Shown piece by piece: positions 37,539 to 46,798 of a DNA stretch of 64,000 nucleotides; positions within the stretch are counted from its first letter, which is position 1; each line of letters starts with the position of its first letter. The notes under the pieces are model-generated. The model was not told where the DNA came from. It made no database searches and worked only from the letters and a program-made list of their open reading frames with translations. The stretch is from CAWFLT01 sp963816795. Lineage in GTDB: Bacteria; Acidobacteriota; Vicinamibacteria; Vicinamibacterales; SCN-69-37. The stretch spans positions 186,001 to 250,000 of the forward strand of contig CAWFLT010000006.1 in the NCBI GenBank assembly GCA_963816795.1. Reading direction: 5' to 3'. A program made the position numbers and the translations under genes.

Positions 37539-40443
37539 CTACTTTCCTCCGGCGGGAACGCGGCGGCGTAGCTCGTCGAAGAAGTTGAGCAGGAAGGTCA
37601 CGTGCAGATGCTCCGTCTTGCCCGCCACAACGTCCGGCACCAGAACAGCCAGGCGCTGTCCGTCCGGACTTACGTCGAAGCCCGGTGTGACTATGGGTGC
37701 GCTGGACCACGGGCGGGGTTTCGTCGGGACAAACGCCTCGCCTTCCACTGAGTACTCCACCTCCATGACGTGCAGGTCTGAGCTCAGATAGTAAAGCGAC
37801 TGGCCGGACCACACGGCGACGCCACCTCGTTCAAAGCTGGCGGCGCCTGTGGAAATCTGCCAAGGTCCTCCTGGCCCCTTGAACGGCCTCACGGCGATTT
37901 CGTAGGCTCCTGACTCGTTGGTGGTGTAGGCGATCCACCGCCCGTCGGGTGAGAATTTTGCGGAATACTCATCGCGCGACGTGCGCAGAAACGGTTCTGG
38001 CGTGCCCGGCTTAGGGTGCGCAGGATCAGCTGGTATCGAACGGCAGGGTCCAGATGTCCCAACCGGTCCCGTCGCCAGGCTCGTGGAAAGCGACACGGTT
38101 GGCGGCGCGCGAGATGGACGACGGCCCGGCAAACCGCTGCGTCTCGAGCAACCTCTGCGGCTCGCCGGCGCCGTCTGCTCTGAGCCACCAGAGGCCGAGG
38201 CTCGGTTCCGTTGCACCAATGATCATGTGCTTCGAGTCGGGCGTCCACGCCGGCTGCGTTGGCGAGGCGGATGTCGAGGACCTGATTGGCTCGCCCGTGC
38301 CGCGCTGCAAGTTATGGAGCCAAGGGCTGCGGTTGGTGGTGATCGCCAGGTATTTCCCGTCAGGCGAAAGACGCGGCATCCCGTAGTTGGCACGAGTGCT
38401 GCAACAGCGGCTGCGTCTTTCCTGCGCGGTCCAGCCAGACCAACCTCTCCAGGCTGCCGTCTCTTCTCGCTCGAGTAAATCAGCGCGCCGTTTCCGGCGA
38501 AGCTGAACCAGTGGCCGGCCCTGGCGAGCGGATCCTGCACATCGTCTAGCAACGGGACGGGCACGCCCGACGCCTTCAGGAGCTCGAGATCGAAAGCCTG
38601 CCCATACAGGGTGCTCTCTCGAACGTAGACCAAATGGCCAGTCGGCAAATAGCGGCCGCCGCCCCCTCGCGCAACCGCTGTCCCCTTGCCCGTCCGGAGC
38701 GAAAGGACTTCAATGTTCCCGTAGTCCGGGCGCGCGGCGCGCGTCACGAGAATCGTCTGCCCGCCAGGGAGGAATTGCGGCCAGAGTGCCCCCCTCGTCC
38801 CTTCGAGCTGCTGCGGCGGCCCGCCGTTGGGCGGGAGGCGGAGAAGACCGCTGCTTGGGGTGGCAACGATGATCGTGTCGTCTTCCCCCCACGTGGCCCC
38901 GAAGACATTGGCGACTCCTCCGCACAAGAACACCGGCGTCCCGCCAAGCACGGGTATTTTCTTCATCTGGCCCGCGGCAAAGAAGCCGAGCCACTGGCCG
39001 TCGGGCGAGAAGAACGGGTCTTCTGCGTTCTCGGTTCCGGCCAGGAGGGTGAGTCCCGGCTCCTCCAGAAGCCGCGTCGCGAGGCGCAATTTGCCGTCCG
39101 AATCTCGCGCGACGAACGCGATTCGCGTTCCGTCAGGCGACAGGACCGCGTCGGTGCGCGTGCCACCGATCGCCTGTGGACCCAAATCGACGATCAGCCG
39201 CATGAGCGGGCGATCGATGGGGGTTGGGCCGCGCCAGAGCAACCAGAGAGCGACGCTGGCGACCAACGCCATGACCGCGGCGGCAGCAATCCACGGCGAG
39301 TGGCGTCGGTGCGGCACCGGTATAGTCGTTCCGGCTGCCCGTGCCTCCAGCCTGCCTGCGATCGCGTCGTCAATCTCTGCCCGTGCGTCGCCGATGTCTC
39401 TCAAGCGTCGCTTCGGATCTCTCTCCAGGCACCGCTGCAGCAGACGACGAATGGTGGCGGGGGTGGCCTGCGGCAGTGCGTTCCAATCCGGCTCGCGTTC
39501 CAGGATCGCGGCGATGGTGTCCGAGGTGGTCTCGCCCGCTGAACGCCAGGCGCCCGGTCAGCATCTCGTACAGCACGCAGCCGAAGGCCCAGATGTCGGT
39601 GCGCTTGTCCACGGGCCTGCCGCGCGCCTGTTCCGGACTCATGTAGGCCGGCGTCCCGACGATGAGGCCGTCGCGCGTCCGATCCGCGGTGATGGTCGGC
39701 GACTGCGACAGATCGAGACCGGACGCGTCACCGGCCGTGGCTTTGGCCAGGCCGAAGTCGAGCACCTTCACCGCGCCGGCCGGCGTGACCACGATATTGG
39801 CCGGCTTCAAGTCGCGGTGGACGACTCCCCGCTCGTGCGCCGCATCCACCGCGTCGGCGATCTGCCGCGCGAGGGCCAATGCGGCCTGCGACCTTCAATC
39901 CGCGCGGATGGCGACCTGATCATCCGGTCGAGCGTCTCGCCCGGCACCAACTCCATGACGAGCGCCTGGAGACCGTCACTCTCCTCCAGCCCGTAGATCT
40001 GCGCGATGTTCGAATGATTGAGGGTCGCGAGCAGGCGCGCTTCGCGCTCGAACCGCGCCCGCCGATCGGCGTCGACCATCAAGTGCGGCGGCAGTACTTT
40101 GATCGCCACGTCGCGGCCGAGCTTCGTATCGCGCGCGCGATAGACCTCGCCCATGCCGCCGGCACCGATCCGCGCCTCGATCTGGTAGACGCCAAGCCGG
40201 CGCCCGGCAAGGTCCCCAGTCGACTCAGGACGGCTCTCCGCGAGTGGCGCGACGTGCTCGATGGCGGGCCGCTCGAGAAATGGCGCGGCCGCGTCTTCAT
40301 AGCCGAGCAGCGATTCCACGTCCCGCCGCAGCGCGTCGTCGCCCGCGCACGCCTCACGCAGAAACGCCGCGCGGTCTCGCCTCGTCGCGCTCGAGCGCGG
40401 CGTGATAGAGCTCGGTAATCTGACGCTGCCGATCACCCGTCAT
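37539..40443 (-). CDS. Ser/Thr protein kinase with C-terminal WD40/TolB-like propeller, frameshifted
   Basis: About 965 aa. The N-terminus MTGDRQRQITELYHAALERD changes frame near 40385 to FLREACAGDDALRRDVESLL. The kinase domain is complete: IGAGGMGEVYRARD (Gly loop), VAIKVLPPHL (Lys), HRDLKPANIVV (catalytic Asp), LDFGLAK and GTPAYMSPEQARG. One TM (PWIAAAAVMALVASVALWLLW) precedes PD40/TolB-like blades (DAVLSPDGTRIAFVARD, DPFFSPDGQWLGFFAAG, RLSPDGKYLAITTN, KFSPDGRWIAYTTNESG, VSPDGQRLAVLVPD). Frame changes near 39890, 39530, 38390 and 38030. It starts by a 4-bp ATGA overlap with the ECF sigma gene, a very common pair in Acidobacteriota. Targets unknown. Confidence 0.85.
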
Positions 40444-41040
40444 GTGTGGGCCTTGTGGTCGAGCTCGCGGAGGAGCCAGTTCTTGGCGAACTTCCAGTCG
40501 CGCTTGACGGTCTCGCACGAAATCTTGAGGACTTCGGCCGTTTCTTCCACGCTCAGGCCACCGAAGAATCGCAGCTCCACCACCCGGCTTTTTCGTTCGT
40601 CGACGGCTTCCAGCGCGACGAGCGCGTCGTCGAGCGCCACCACATCGAGCGGCCGCTCGTCCGCGACGGCCAGCGACTCTGCAAACGAGACCGGTTGCAC
40701 GCCGCCGCCACGCTTCTGGTAGTCACGCGAACGCGCGAAGTCCACGAGGATGCGGCGCATCAGGCGGGCCGACATCGCAAAAAAATGCGCGCGGTTCTGC
40801 CAGCGCATCTTCTTGAGGTTCACCAACCGCACGTACGCTTCGTTGACGAGGGCCGTGGGCTGAAGGACATGCCCCGGCCGCTCGCCGGCCATCTGCCGCC
40901 GCGCCAGCCTCCGCAGTTCGTCATGGACGATGGGGATCAGCTGTTCGCAGGGCGGCCTCATCGCCATTGGTCCAGCCAGCGAGCAGCCGGGTGACCACAT
41001 GGCTGCGGCCGTCTGACGCCGGGCCGGCCTCGAGTTTCAT
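40440..41040 (-). CDS. ECF-type RNA polymerase sigma factor (Sig-70_X6 type), one frameshift
   Basis: About 200 aa. ATG 41040 gives MKLEAGPASDGRSHVVTRLL and, after a frame change near 40945, LIPIVHDELRRLARRQM. Region 2: QPTALVNEAYVRLV, WQNRAHFFAMSARLMRRILVDFARSRDYQK. Region 4: LEAVDERKSRVVELRFFGGL, SVEETAEVLKISCETVKRDW. The LVNEAYVRL and FFA.SARLMRR signatures are those of the acidobacterial/planctomycetal ECF subgroup that pairs with protein kinases. Translationally coupled to the kinase through ATGA. Probably activated through that kinase. Confidence 0.85.
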
Positions 41041-41187
41041 AGGAACCGCCCCATCTTACGCCTCCGGCTCGCCCGTGCCGGCGGGCATCTGAGCCGACCT
41101 CAAAAGTCGCCGATGACATGACCCCTGGCGGTCGAGGTTCGCGCCTCCTCCCCCGACGCGCCGCTTGCGCGCGCAAAGGAGCAGGCG

Positions 41188-41827
41188 ATGAATCGGCACG
41201 CACGTGTCTTGATCTGGCGGCCGTCCTGATGCTTGGGATTGGCATTCTCCGGACCAGCCGCCGCGCAACCGGCGCGACCAGCGGTCTCCGTCAGGCTGGC
41301 CCACCCGGTCAGCGTGCCCGCTGACGTGATCGCCGGGGCACGCGCAGAGGTGTCGCGAATTTACGAGGCGATCGGCGTCCAGGTGATCTGGACCGATGAC
41401 GCCCCGAAGGACGGCGGCCGCCACCTGGTCGTCGCCATCGTTTCCGAGCACATGAGCACGTGGCTGAAGGCGGGACCGGCCGCAATGGCGACCGCGTTTG
41501 TCGCCGACAACGACGCCTACGTGATGATCGAGCGCGTGGAACGCTTCGCCAGAACCAGCAGGACGTGGGGTCACGGCGTCTCGATCACGCTGGGGCTGAC
41601 CATCGCGCACGAGATCGGACATCTGCTCCTCAAGAGCACGTCGCACGCCGTCGCCGGACTCATGAGCGCGGTATGGGGCCTTGCCGACGCGCAGCTTGCG
41701 GCATCAGGGCAAACTTCTCTTTACGCCACGCGAGGCCGAGCTGATCCGAAAGGGTCTCGCGGGTCGGCGGCCGCCTCATGTGTCGCCGGATGCCAAACGT
41801 GAGAATGCAGAAGGAGGGGCAGCATGA
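41188..41827 (+). CDS. secreted zincin-like protein (HExxH), frameshifted
   Basis: About 212 aa. The start region MNRHAR... and a hydrophobic signal (LAAVLMLGIGIL) lie in different frames; the main frame runs from GPAAAQPARPAVSVRLAHPV. ISRIYEAIGVQVIWTDD-type strand, then IAHEIGHLLLKSTSHAVAGL with H-E-I-G-H and a third His 7-8 residues later, as in metzincin-like short proteases. The end, after a frame change near 41712, reads LLFTPREAELIRKGLAGR and stops at 41827. Similar small secreted zincins are frequent in Acidobacteriota. Probably a metal-dependent peptidase; substrate unknown. Confidence 0.65.
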
Positions 41828-41830
41828 CAA

Positions 41831-41882
41831 CCAGCGCCGCCTAGCGGCGCTGGCCCGAGGCGTGGGGGTGGGGCCCCACGCC
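41831..41882 (+). terminator. two consecutive strong hairpins
   Basis: Hairpin 1: CCAGCGCCGC / GCGGCGCTGG, loop CTA (41831-41853), 10-bp perfect stem starting 3 nt after the zincin stop. Hairpin 2: GGCGTGGGG / CCCCACGCC, 6-nt loop (41859-41882), 9-bp stem. No T-tract follows. The second hairpin contains a 20-bp word also found, inverted, at 32082-32101. Confidence 0.6.
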
Positions 41883-41935
41883 TGTGAGTAAAGTTGACCC
41901 GCTAACGTCGGCGCGAAAGTTGCGTTACTGACCCC

Positions 41936-43478
41936 GTGGCCCTCTCCCGCCGCAACCTCACCGCGATTGCCGGCGTCGCCCTGGCCATCCTGGTGGTCCT
42001 GCTCTCGCTCCCCATTGCCGTCGCGCCTCGCATCAAGCAGCGCCTCGTAAAGGCCCTGGGTGAACGTTTCGACAGTGAGGTCCAGCTGGAAAGCCTGACG
42101 GTGTCGCTCCTCCCCCGCCCGAGGCTCTCTGGACGAGGCCTGGTGCTCCGTCACAAGCACCGCACGGACGTGCCACCGCTCGTGACGATTGCCTCATTCT
42201 CGGGCGAAGCCGGTCTCGTGGGACTCCTGAGCGATCCGATGAGGGTGAGCAACATCCATCTGGAGGGTCTGGAGATCAACGTCCCACCGGGGGGCATGAG
42301 CCTGAACGACGACAAGCCGGATGACGCCGACGACAATGACAACGAGGCCTCCCCGCTCATCGTCAGCAATCTGCGGTCGGAGCGGGCTGTGCTGCGGATC
42401 CTTCGAAAGAAGCCCGGCAAGACGCCTCGCGTGTTCGAGATCGAGCAACTCGACATGAAGGATGTCGGCGCAGACCACGCGTGGCCGTTCCGCGCCAACC
42501 TCACCAATCCAAAACCGCCTGGCCGCATCCAGACGGAAGGGACGTTCGGGCCCTGGCAGGCCGGAGAGCCGTCCCAGACGCCGCTCGCAGCATCGTACCG
42601 TTTCGAGAATGCGGATCTTGGCGTCTTCGACGGGATTGCCGGACTCCTGAATTCGTCCGGGTCATTCAAGGGCGTGCTCGAACGCATCGAGGTGGACGGC
42701 ACGACGAGCATGCCCGCGTTCGCGCTCGCGGACGTCGGCAACGCCATGCCGCTCGAAACGCGGTTCCATTCAATCGTGGACGGCACGAACGGCAACACGC
42801 TGCTGCAGCCGGTGGCAGCCACGCTGGGCGCCACGAAGATCCACGCGTCCGGTGGCGTAGTCGAACGCGAAGGTGACGACGGCCGCACCGTGGAGCTCGA
42901 CGTCGTCATCGACGACGGGCGGTTGGAGGACGTCCTTCGTCTCGCCGTGAAGGGTCCGCGGCCGCCGATGACCGGCGTGATGAAGCTGAAAACGAAGTTG
43001 CTGTTGCCGCCTGGGGATCGCGACGTGATCCAGAAGCTCCAGCTCGACGGGAACTTCAGCGTGGACACGGCGGAATTCACGAAAGCACAGGTCCAGGACA
43101 AAGTGGATGCGTTCAGCACCAAGGCGCGCGGGGTGAACGACGACACGCCCGACCCGGTGGTGACGAACTTCCGGGGCACGTTCAGAATGCGCGACGGCAA
43201 GATTCACTTCTCCGAGGTGACGTTTGCGATGCCGGGCGCTCGCGTGAACGTGAGCGGCCAGTTCGTGATGGAGTCGGAGGCGCTCGATTTTCGCGGCACA
43301 GTCCGCCTCGACGCGAAGCTGTCGAAGTTGACGACCGGTGTGAAGTCGTTTTTCCTCAGGGTCGTCGATGGGCTGTTCCGCCACGACGACATCACGGTCG
43401 TGCCGATTACTATCAGGGGCACGGCCGCCAAACCAAAGGTCGGCCTACGATTTCAAGAAGGCCACCAAAGGCGGATGA
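41936..43478 (+). CDS. AsmA-like family protein, frameshift near the 3' end
   Basis: About 514 aa from GTG 41936. One N-terminal membrane segment (AIAGVALAILVVLLSLPIAVA) followed by the AsmA opening PRIKQRLVKALGERFDSEVQ and LLPRPRLSGRGLVLRHK. The C-terminus shows the AsmA-type end: GTFRMRDGKIHFSEVTFAMP, GARVNVSGQFVMESEALDF, and a frame change near 43450 to finish DFKKATKGG. Inner-membrane/periplasmic beta-taco family implicated in phospholipid transport and outer-membrane homeostasis. An acidic, low-complexity loop (DDADDNDNEA) is unusual. Convergent with, and overlapping, the PAP2 gene. Confidence 0.8.
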
Positions 43479-44433
43479 CGCGACACGCCTCAGGATCGAG
43501 GTACGCAGCGCCAGGGCCGGCACGAGCAGCACGCTGCCGTGCAACGCCGCGCTGACGGCGATGGTGCTCATGAGGGCGAAACCTGGACCCGTCGTGATCG
43601 TCCACGTGCTCGACCAGAGCGCCACACCAAGAAGGACCAGCGCTATCGCGATGCGGGCCATTCGCGTCGATAGCGGAGCGGTGCCGTCGAGTGCCCGCGT
43701 GCGCATGAGCAGGAGGGCCGCGCCCACGAGGCCACAGAAGCGGCCGGCATCATGAGCGCCGAGTCCGGCGCCGGAAAGCGCGGCGAGTGCGACCACGGCG
43801 GTGAGCGACACGCCCAGGGCCGTCCTGACGCCGGGCGCGAGCCTGCTGACGCCCGCAGCAGCCCGCTCGACTCCGCTCCGAGCGCGTCGCTCGGGGCAGG
43901 CCGGAGGAAGTGCGAGGCGTGCGATGGCCAGCCCCGCGACACCGACGACGAGGCCGCCGATCACGTCGGCGGGGAAATGCCGGCCCAGGTACATGCGTGA
44001 AAGGGCCATCAGCGCGATCCATGTGCCGGCCGCGCCGAGCTGCCACGGTTTCCGACGAGACCAGGCGAGACCCAGGGCCCATGCCGCAGTCGTTGCCACG
44101 TGCCCGGAGGGAAAGCCGAAGTCGTCAGCGCGCACGGAGCGTGGCTGTCAGCAACAGATCCGATTCGAAGGCGCCGAGCGTCCGGACGCGAGCATCGACC
44201 GCATGCGGACGAGGCGACGCGAACGCGCCTTTCGCGACAATCGTCATCGCGTCGGCGAAGACAATCGCCAGGATCAGCGTCACGCCGAGCCTGAGCCGCC
44301 ACCCAAACCCGCACACGATGGCGACGGCCAGACAGCTCGGCACGTAGCCGCAGAGCGACACCGCCCGCATGATTTCCGTCAACGCGGGCGACGCCCACGA
44401 CTGGAGCCAGAGAACGAAGGTGGTGTCGAGCAT
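43413..44433 (-). CDS. PAP2-type phosphatase, membrane, frameshifted
   Basis: About 340 aa. Start MLDTTFVLWLQSW. The three phosphatase signature blocks are present: KGAFASPRPH (KxxxxxxRP), FGFPSGHVATT (PSGH) and SRMYLGRHFPADVIGG (SRxxxxxHxxxD), the first two in different frames (change near 44130). Four to five more membrane helices follow in the C-terminal half (VSLTAVVALAALSGAGLG, LVGAALLLMR, IAIALVLLGVALW). Expected to dephosphorylate a lipid phosphate such as undecaprenyl pyrophosphate or phosphatidic acid. The 3' end overlaps the AsmA gene on the other strand by about 65 bp. Confidence 0.8.
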
Positions 44434-44480
44434 CGGCAACGCCGCGCCGGGCAGCGGTCAGTCACCATACCGTGCTGCGC

Positions 44481-44516
44481 TTGACAAACTATCGATGATT
44501 AGCTAATTATCTAAAT
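44481..44516 (+). promoter_or_regulatory. sigma-70-type promoter with overlapping operator; leaderless start
   Basis: TTGACA at 44481-44486, a 17-bp spacer, then TAATTA at 44504-44509. A 16-bp near-perfect palindrome ATGATTAGCTAATTAT (44495-44510, one mismatch pair) covers the spacer and -10 box. The predicted transcription start (about 7 nt after the -10) coincides with the GTG start codon at 44517, and no ribosome binding site is visible. The palindrome is the obvious binding site for the encoded ArsR/SdpR protein. Confidence 0.65.
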
Positions 44517-44837
44517 GTGAGCACCGTGTTCAAGGCCCTCGCCGACCCGACTCGCCGCCAGGTGCTGCAGCTGCTTCGTCAGGGACCCAAATCCGCCGGA
44601 GAGCTGGCGGATCACTTCCCCGTCTCCAAACCGACGATGTCCGCCCACTTCGCCGTGCTTCGCGAAGCCGGGCTCGTGGACAGCGACAAACAAGGCAAGA
44701 CCATCATGTACCGCCTCAAGATGTCGGTGCTGGAGGAAGCCTTGATGGAATTCTCTGAATTACTCGGGCTGAATCTGGCTCAACGCGCGACGAGCACGTC
44801 CGGTCGCGCGACACTCAGAAAGGCATCAACCAAATGA
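44517..44837 (+). CDS. ArsR family repressor, SdpR-like
   Basis: Intact 106 aa. Winged helix-turn-helix: VFKALADPTRRQVLQLLRQG, ELADHFPVSKPTMSAHFAVL, REAGLVDSDKQGKTIMYRLK and a C-terminal dimer helix (LEEALMEFSELLG). No metal-binding Cys cluster, which fits the SdpR autorepressor subgroup rather than metal sensors. Start GTG 44517 follows directly on a good promoter and palindrome, so it probably represses itself. Its stop overlaps the SdpI-like gene (ATGA). Confidence 0.85.
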   Translation: MSTVFKALADPTRRQVLQLLRQGPKSAGELADHFPVSKPTMSAHFAVLREAGLVDSDKQGKTIMYRLKMSVLEEALMEFSELLGLNLAQRATSTSGRATLRKASTK

Positions 44838-45247
44838 TTCTCAAACGGACCTCGTTCGCCATCGCGGTCGCCGTCCTGATTCTGGGGACGGCCGCCGCCC
44901 TGCGCTACGCGCAAGGCCTCGACCTCATCGGACCGGACGCCGCCAAGCGGACGATGCAGGTGATGATCGGTCTGATTCTGGCCGCGTATTCCAACCTGAT
45001 GCCGAAAGATGTCGGCCGGTGGCGAGCCTCGGCGCTGGCGATGGCGAGAGCACAATCCGCGCTGCGTGTCGGTGGCTGGTCGATGACGCTCGCCGGCCTC
45101 GCCTACGCCGGTCTCTGGGCGTTTGCGCCGCTTGCCTTTGCCGACGTCGCATCCATCGTCGTGGTCGCTTCGGCGATGCTGATCACGATCGGATACGGCG
45201 GGTGGACTCTTCTGACTTGCCGCTCAAAACGTACGACCGCTTCTTGA
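44834..45247 (+). CDS. SdpI-like small membrane protein
   Basis: Intact 137 aa with four membrane segments. The segment MIGLILAAYSNLMPKDVGRW is related to the conserved G-x-x-x-x-x-x-G-N-x-x-P-K loop of SdpI (YSNLMPK here, GNxxPK in SdpI). In Bacillus, SdpI gives immunity to the SdpC toxin and titrates SdpR at the membrane. In Acidobacteriota such pairs lack the toxin, and none is seen here. Coupled to the repressor gene by ATGA. Confidence 0.75.
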   Translation: MILKRTSFAIAVAVLILGTAAALRYAQGLDLIGPDAAKRTMQVMIGLILAAYSNLMPKDVGRWRASALAMARAQSALRVGGWSMTLAGLAYAGLWAFAPLAFADVASIVVVASAMLITIGYGGWTLLTCRSKRTTAS

Positions 45248-45308
45248 TGTGAAAGGACCTTCGGACGCCACGTCCGTTGCGGCACGCCGGCCGGCTACGA
45301 ACTCCGGT

Positions 45309-45704
45309 TCAGCGTTCATTGACAGCCAATGTTCGTAGGTTTACCGCACACCAGATCAGCATGGCTGCGTGAAGGACCACTCCAGGCCACAGCGCGACAC
45401 CGGCCATTCCCCAGATCGATCCCGCGAACGCGAGCACCGTGCCCGCGCCGGCATTGTAGATGAGCATTCCGCACAGCAGACCGTGCTGGGAACGACCACC
45501 GCGATCGTCACGAGCGAGCCAGCATGCAACCCCAAGTGCGAGGAGGGCAACGCCACCGACCCGGCCGACAATGAGCGCCTCAGGCGAAGCTTGTCGGACA
45601 CCAAACAAGAGCCCAATCGTCAAGCCAGGCACACTGACCAGAGATAGACCAGTGCCAACCTCGATGATTGCGGTCGCGATCAAGAACTTCCCTTGTGAAG
45701 GCAT
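45309..45704 (-). CDS. small four-TM membrane protein
   Basis: Intact, 131 aa from ATG 45704 (MPSQGKFLIA). Four membrane segments: IATAIIEVGTGLSLVSVPGL, VGRVGGVALLALGVACWLA, MLIYNAGAGTVLAFAGSIWG, VVLHAAMLIWCAVNL. A basic/acidic loop ARDDRGG lies between segments 2 and 3. I recognise no named family; similar short proteins occur across Proteobacteria and Acidobacteriota. Convergent with the SdpI-like gene; 61 bp between. Confidence 0.7.
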   Translation of the reverse strand: MPSQGKFLIATAIIEVGTGLSLVSVPGLTIGLLFGVRQASPEALIVGRVGGVALLALGVACWLARDDRGGRSQHGLLCGMLIYNAGAGTVLAFAGSIWGMAGVALWPGVVLHAAMLIWCAVNLRTLAVNER

Positions 45705-45808
45705 TCGAATGCTCCCTGGCCTCAAGCCCTCCGGACCGCCAAACGCCGAACTAGTAGATTATGCCGTCTGTCCTTGCGGAACGTGGCACCTGACGGGAAC
45801 CGCGTTGA

Positions 45809-46228
45809 CTACTTCTTCACCTGAAGTTTGTCCACGACGTTCGTGACGCCGGCGGTCTCGCGGGCCAACCGCACGGCGCGCTCGCGTTCCTGGCTCGACT
45901 CGACGGTTCCGGTCAGCGTCACTACCGAACCGGTGGTGTCCACGTTGATCGTGCGCGCTTTCACCATGTCATCGAGGGCCATCTTCGATTTGATTTTCAG
46001 TGTCAGCGATCCGGCGTCGACCGCCTGTTCGAGTTTCGTCGCCGCCTGGCCAACCGTGGCCGCGGTCTTGTCGACGATGGCCTTGCCCTGGACACGCGCC
46101 GCCTCAGCGTCCACACCGGCCGAACCGGATGGGAAAAGCGTCAGGCCGTGACCCGACCAGTAGTTGTAGGCAAGCACTCCGATCACGGCGACGATGATCA
46201 ATGCGAAAACCGTGCGAATGAAACGCAT
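45809..46228 (-). CDS. BON domain protein with N-terminal membrane anchor
   Basis: Intact, 139 aa from ATG 46228 (MRFIRTVFAL; GGAGGC upstream). One TM (VFALIIVAVIGVLAYNYW), then a spacer with a coiled-coil-like helix (ARVQGKAIVDKTAATVGQAA), then a BON domain (LTLKIKSKMALDDMVKARTI, NVDTTGSVVTLTGTVESSQE, AVRLARETAGVTNVVDKLQV). BON domains bind phospholipid or peptidoglycan surfaces (OsmY, Kbp). Probably envelope-stress related. Confidence 0.85.
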   Translation of the reverse strand: MRFIRTVFALIIVAVIGVLAYNYWSGHGLTLFPSGSAGVDAEAARVQGKAIVDKTAATVGQAATKLEQAVDAGSLTLKIKSKMALDDMVKARTINVDTTGSVVTLTGTVESSQERERAVRLARETAGVTNVVDKLQVKK

Positions 46229-46259
46229 GTGTGCCTCCTGCCCCATCATGGCATTTTGA

Positions 46260-46530
46260 GTGGGCGTCGTCGGCAAGCCCGGAATCTTTACCGTGCATTA
46301 TTCTGGCAACGGCAACCCTCCGACAACCACGTCGGAATCGACGAACCGAGCCGTTGCCGTGGGAGAGACGATCACCTTCACCCTCTCCTCCGGCGGCGGA
46401 TTGAATATCGGAGGCAACGCGAGCTTTCAAGGATACGTCGAGGTGGACTGTGACTTCCCGTTCGCGCATGGATGGGCGTTCATTGCGGACGGGCCCATCG
46501 GGCAGGCGCGCCTCGGAATGACGGTCCCGG
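46260..46530 (+). pseudogene. remnant of a secreted protein gene (FQGY...FAHG..FI family), 5' part missing
   Basis: The plus frame reads KPGIFTVHYSGNGNPPTT, GETITFTLSSGGGLNIGG, FQGYVEVDCDFPFAHGWAFI and GMTVPALVLP. This matches the C-terminal half of a secreted family common in Acidobacteriota and Planctomycetes (FQGY.IA.C.F.YAHG.AFI). The N-terminal half with signal peptide is absent; the frame begins 32 bp upstream of the BON start on the other strand. After VLP the frame continues without recognisable similarity. Likely dead. Confidence 0.5.
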
Positions 46531-46562
46531 CATTAGTGCTCCCAATTACACGCACGACGTCG

Positions 46563-46622
46563 GGTGATGATGGCGGCCTTGACGCTGTCCTCACGCGCAT
46601 AGCTGAGGAAGATGTTCGCCAT
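46563..46622 (-). pseudogene. first 20 codons of a TIR-domain-like gene
   Basis: The minus frame from ATG 46622 reads MANIFLSYAREDSVKAAIIT, closely resembling the first strand and helix of TIR domains (xxIFLSYAREDS.KA). The frame then goes on for only nine unrelated residues and stops at 46533. No further TIR strand is found in any frame nearby. A gene fragment rather than a working gene. Confidence 0.4.
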
Positions 46623-46798
46623 CTCGTCTCGGTATTGGGCGCCAGGGGCCAACGTCTCGTTGCTGCGTCTGACCAGCAAACGCCGGTGGATGCTGCCTCT
46701 GCCGCGAACGTCGTAAGTATGCAGCAATCCAGGGCACGAAACTCACCTGGGCGCCCGCCCTTAGCATTTCGTGTCCTACGCAGTTGGTATACTTCGAC

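Noticed and set aside
44834..45247. Complete Sdp toxin-immunity system
   Set aside because: Only the SdpR/SdpI pair is seen; there is no sdpC-like toxin or sdpAB maturation gene in the neighbourhood.
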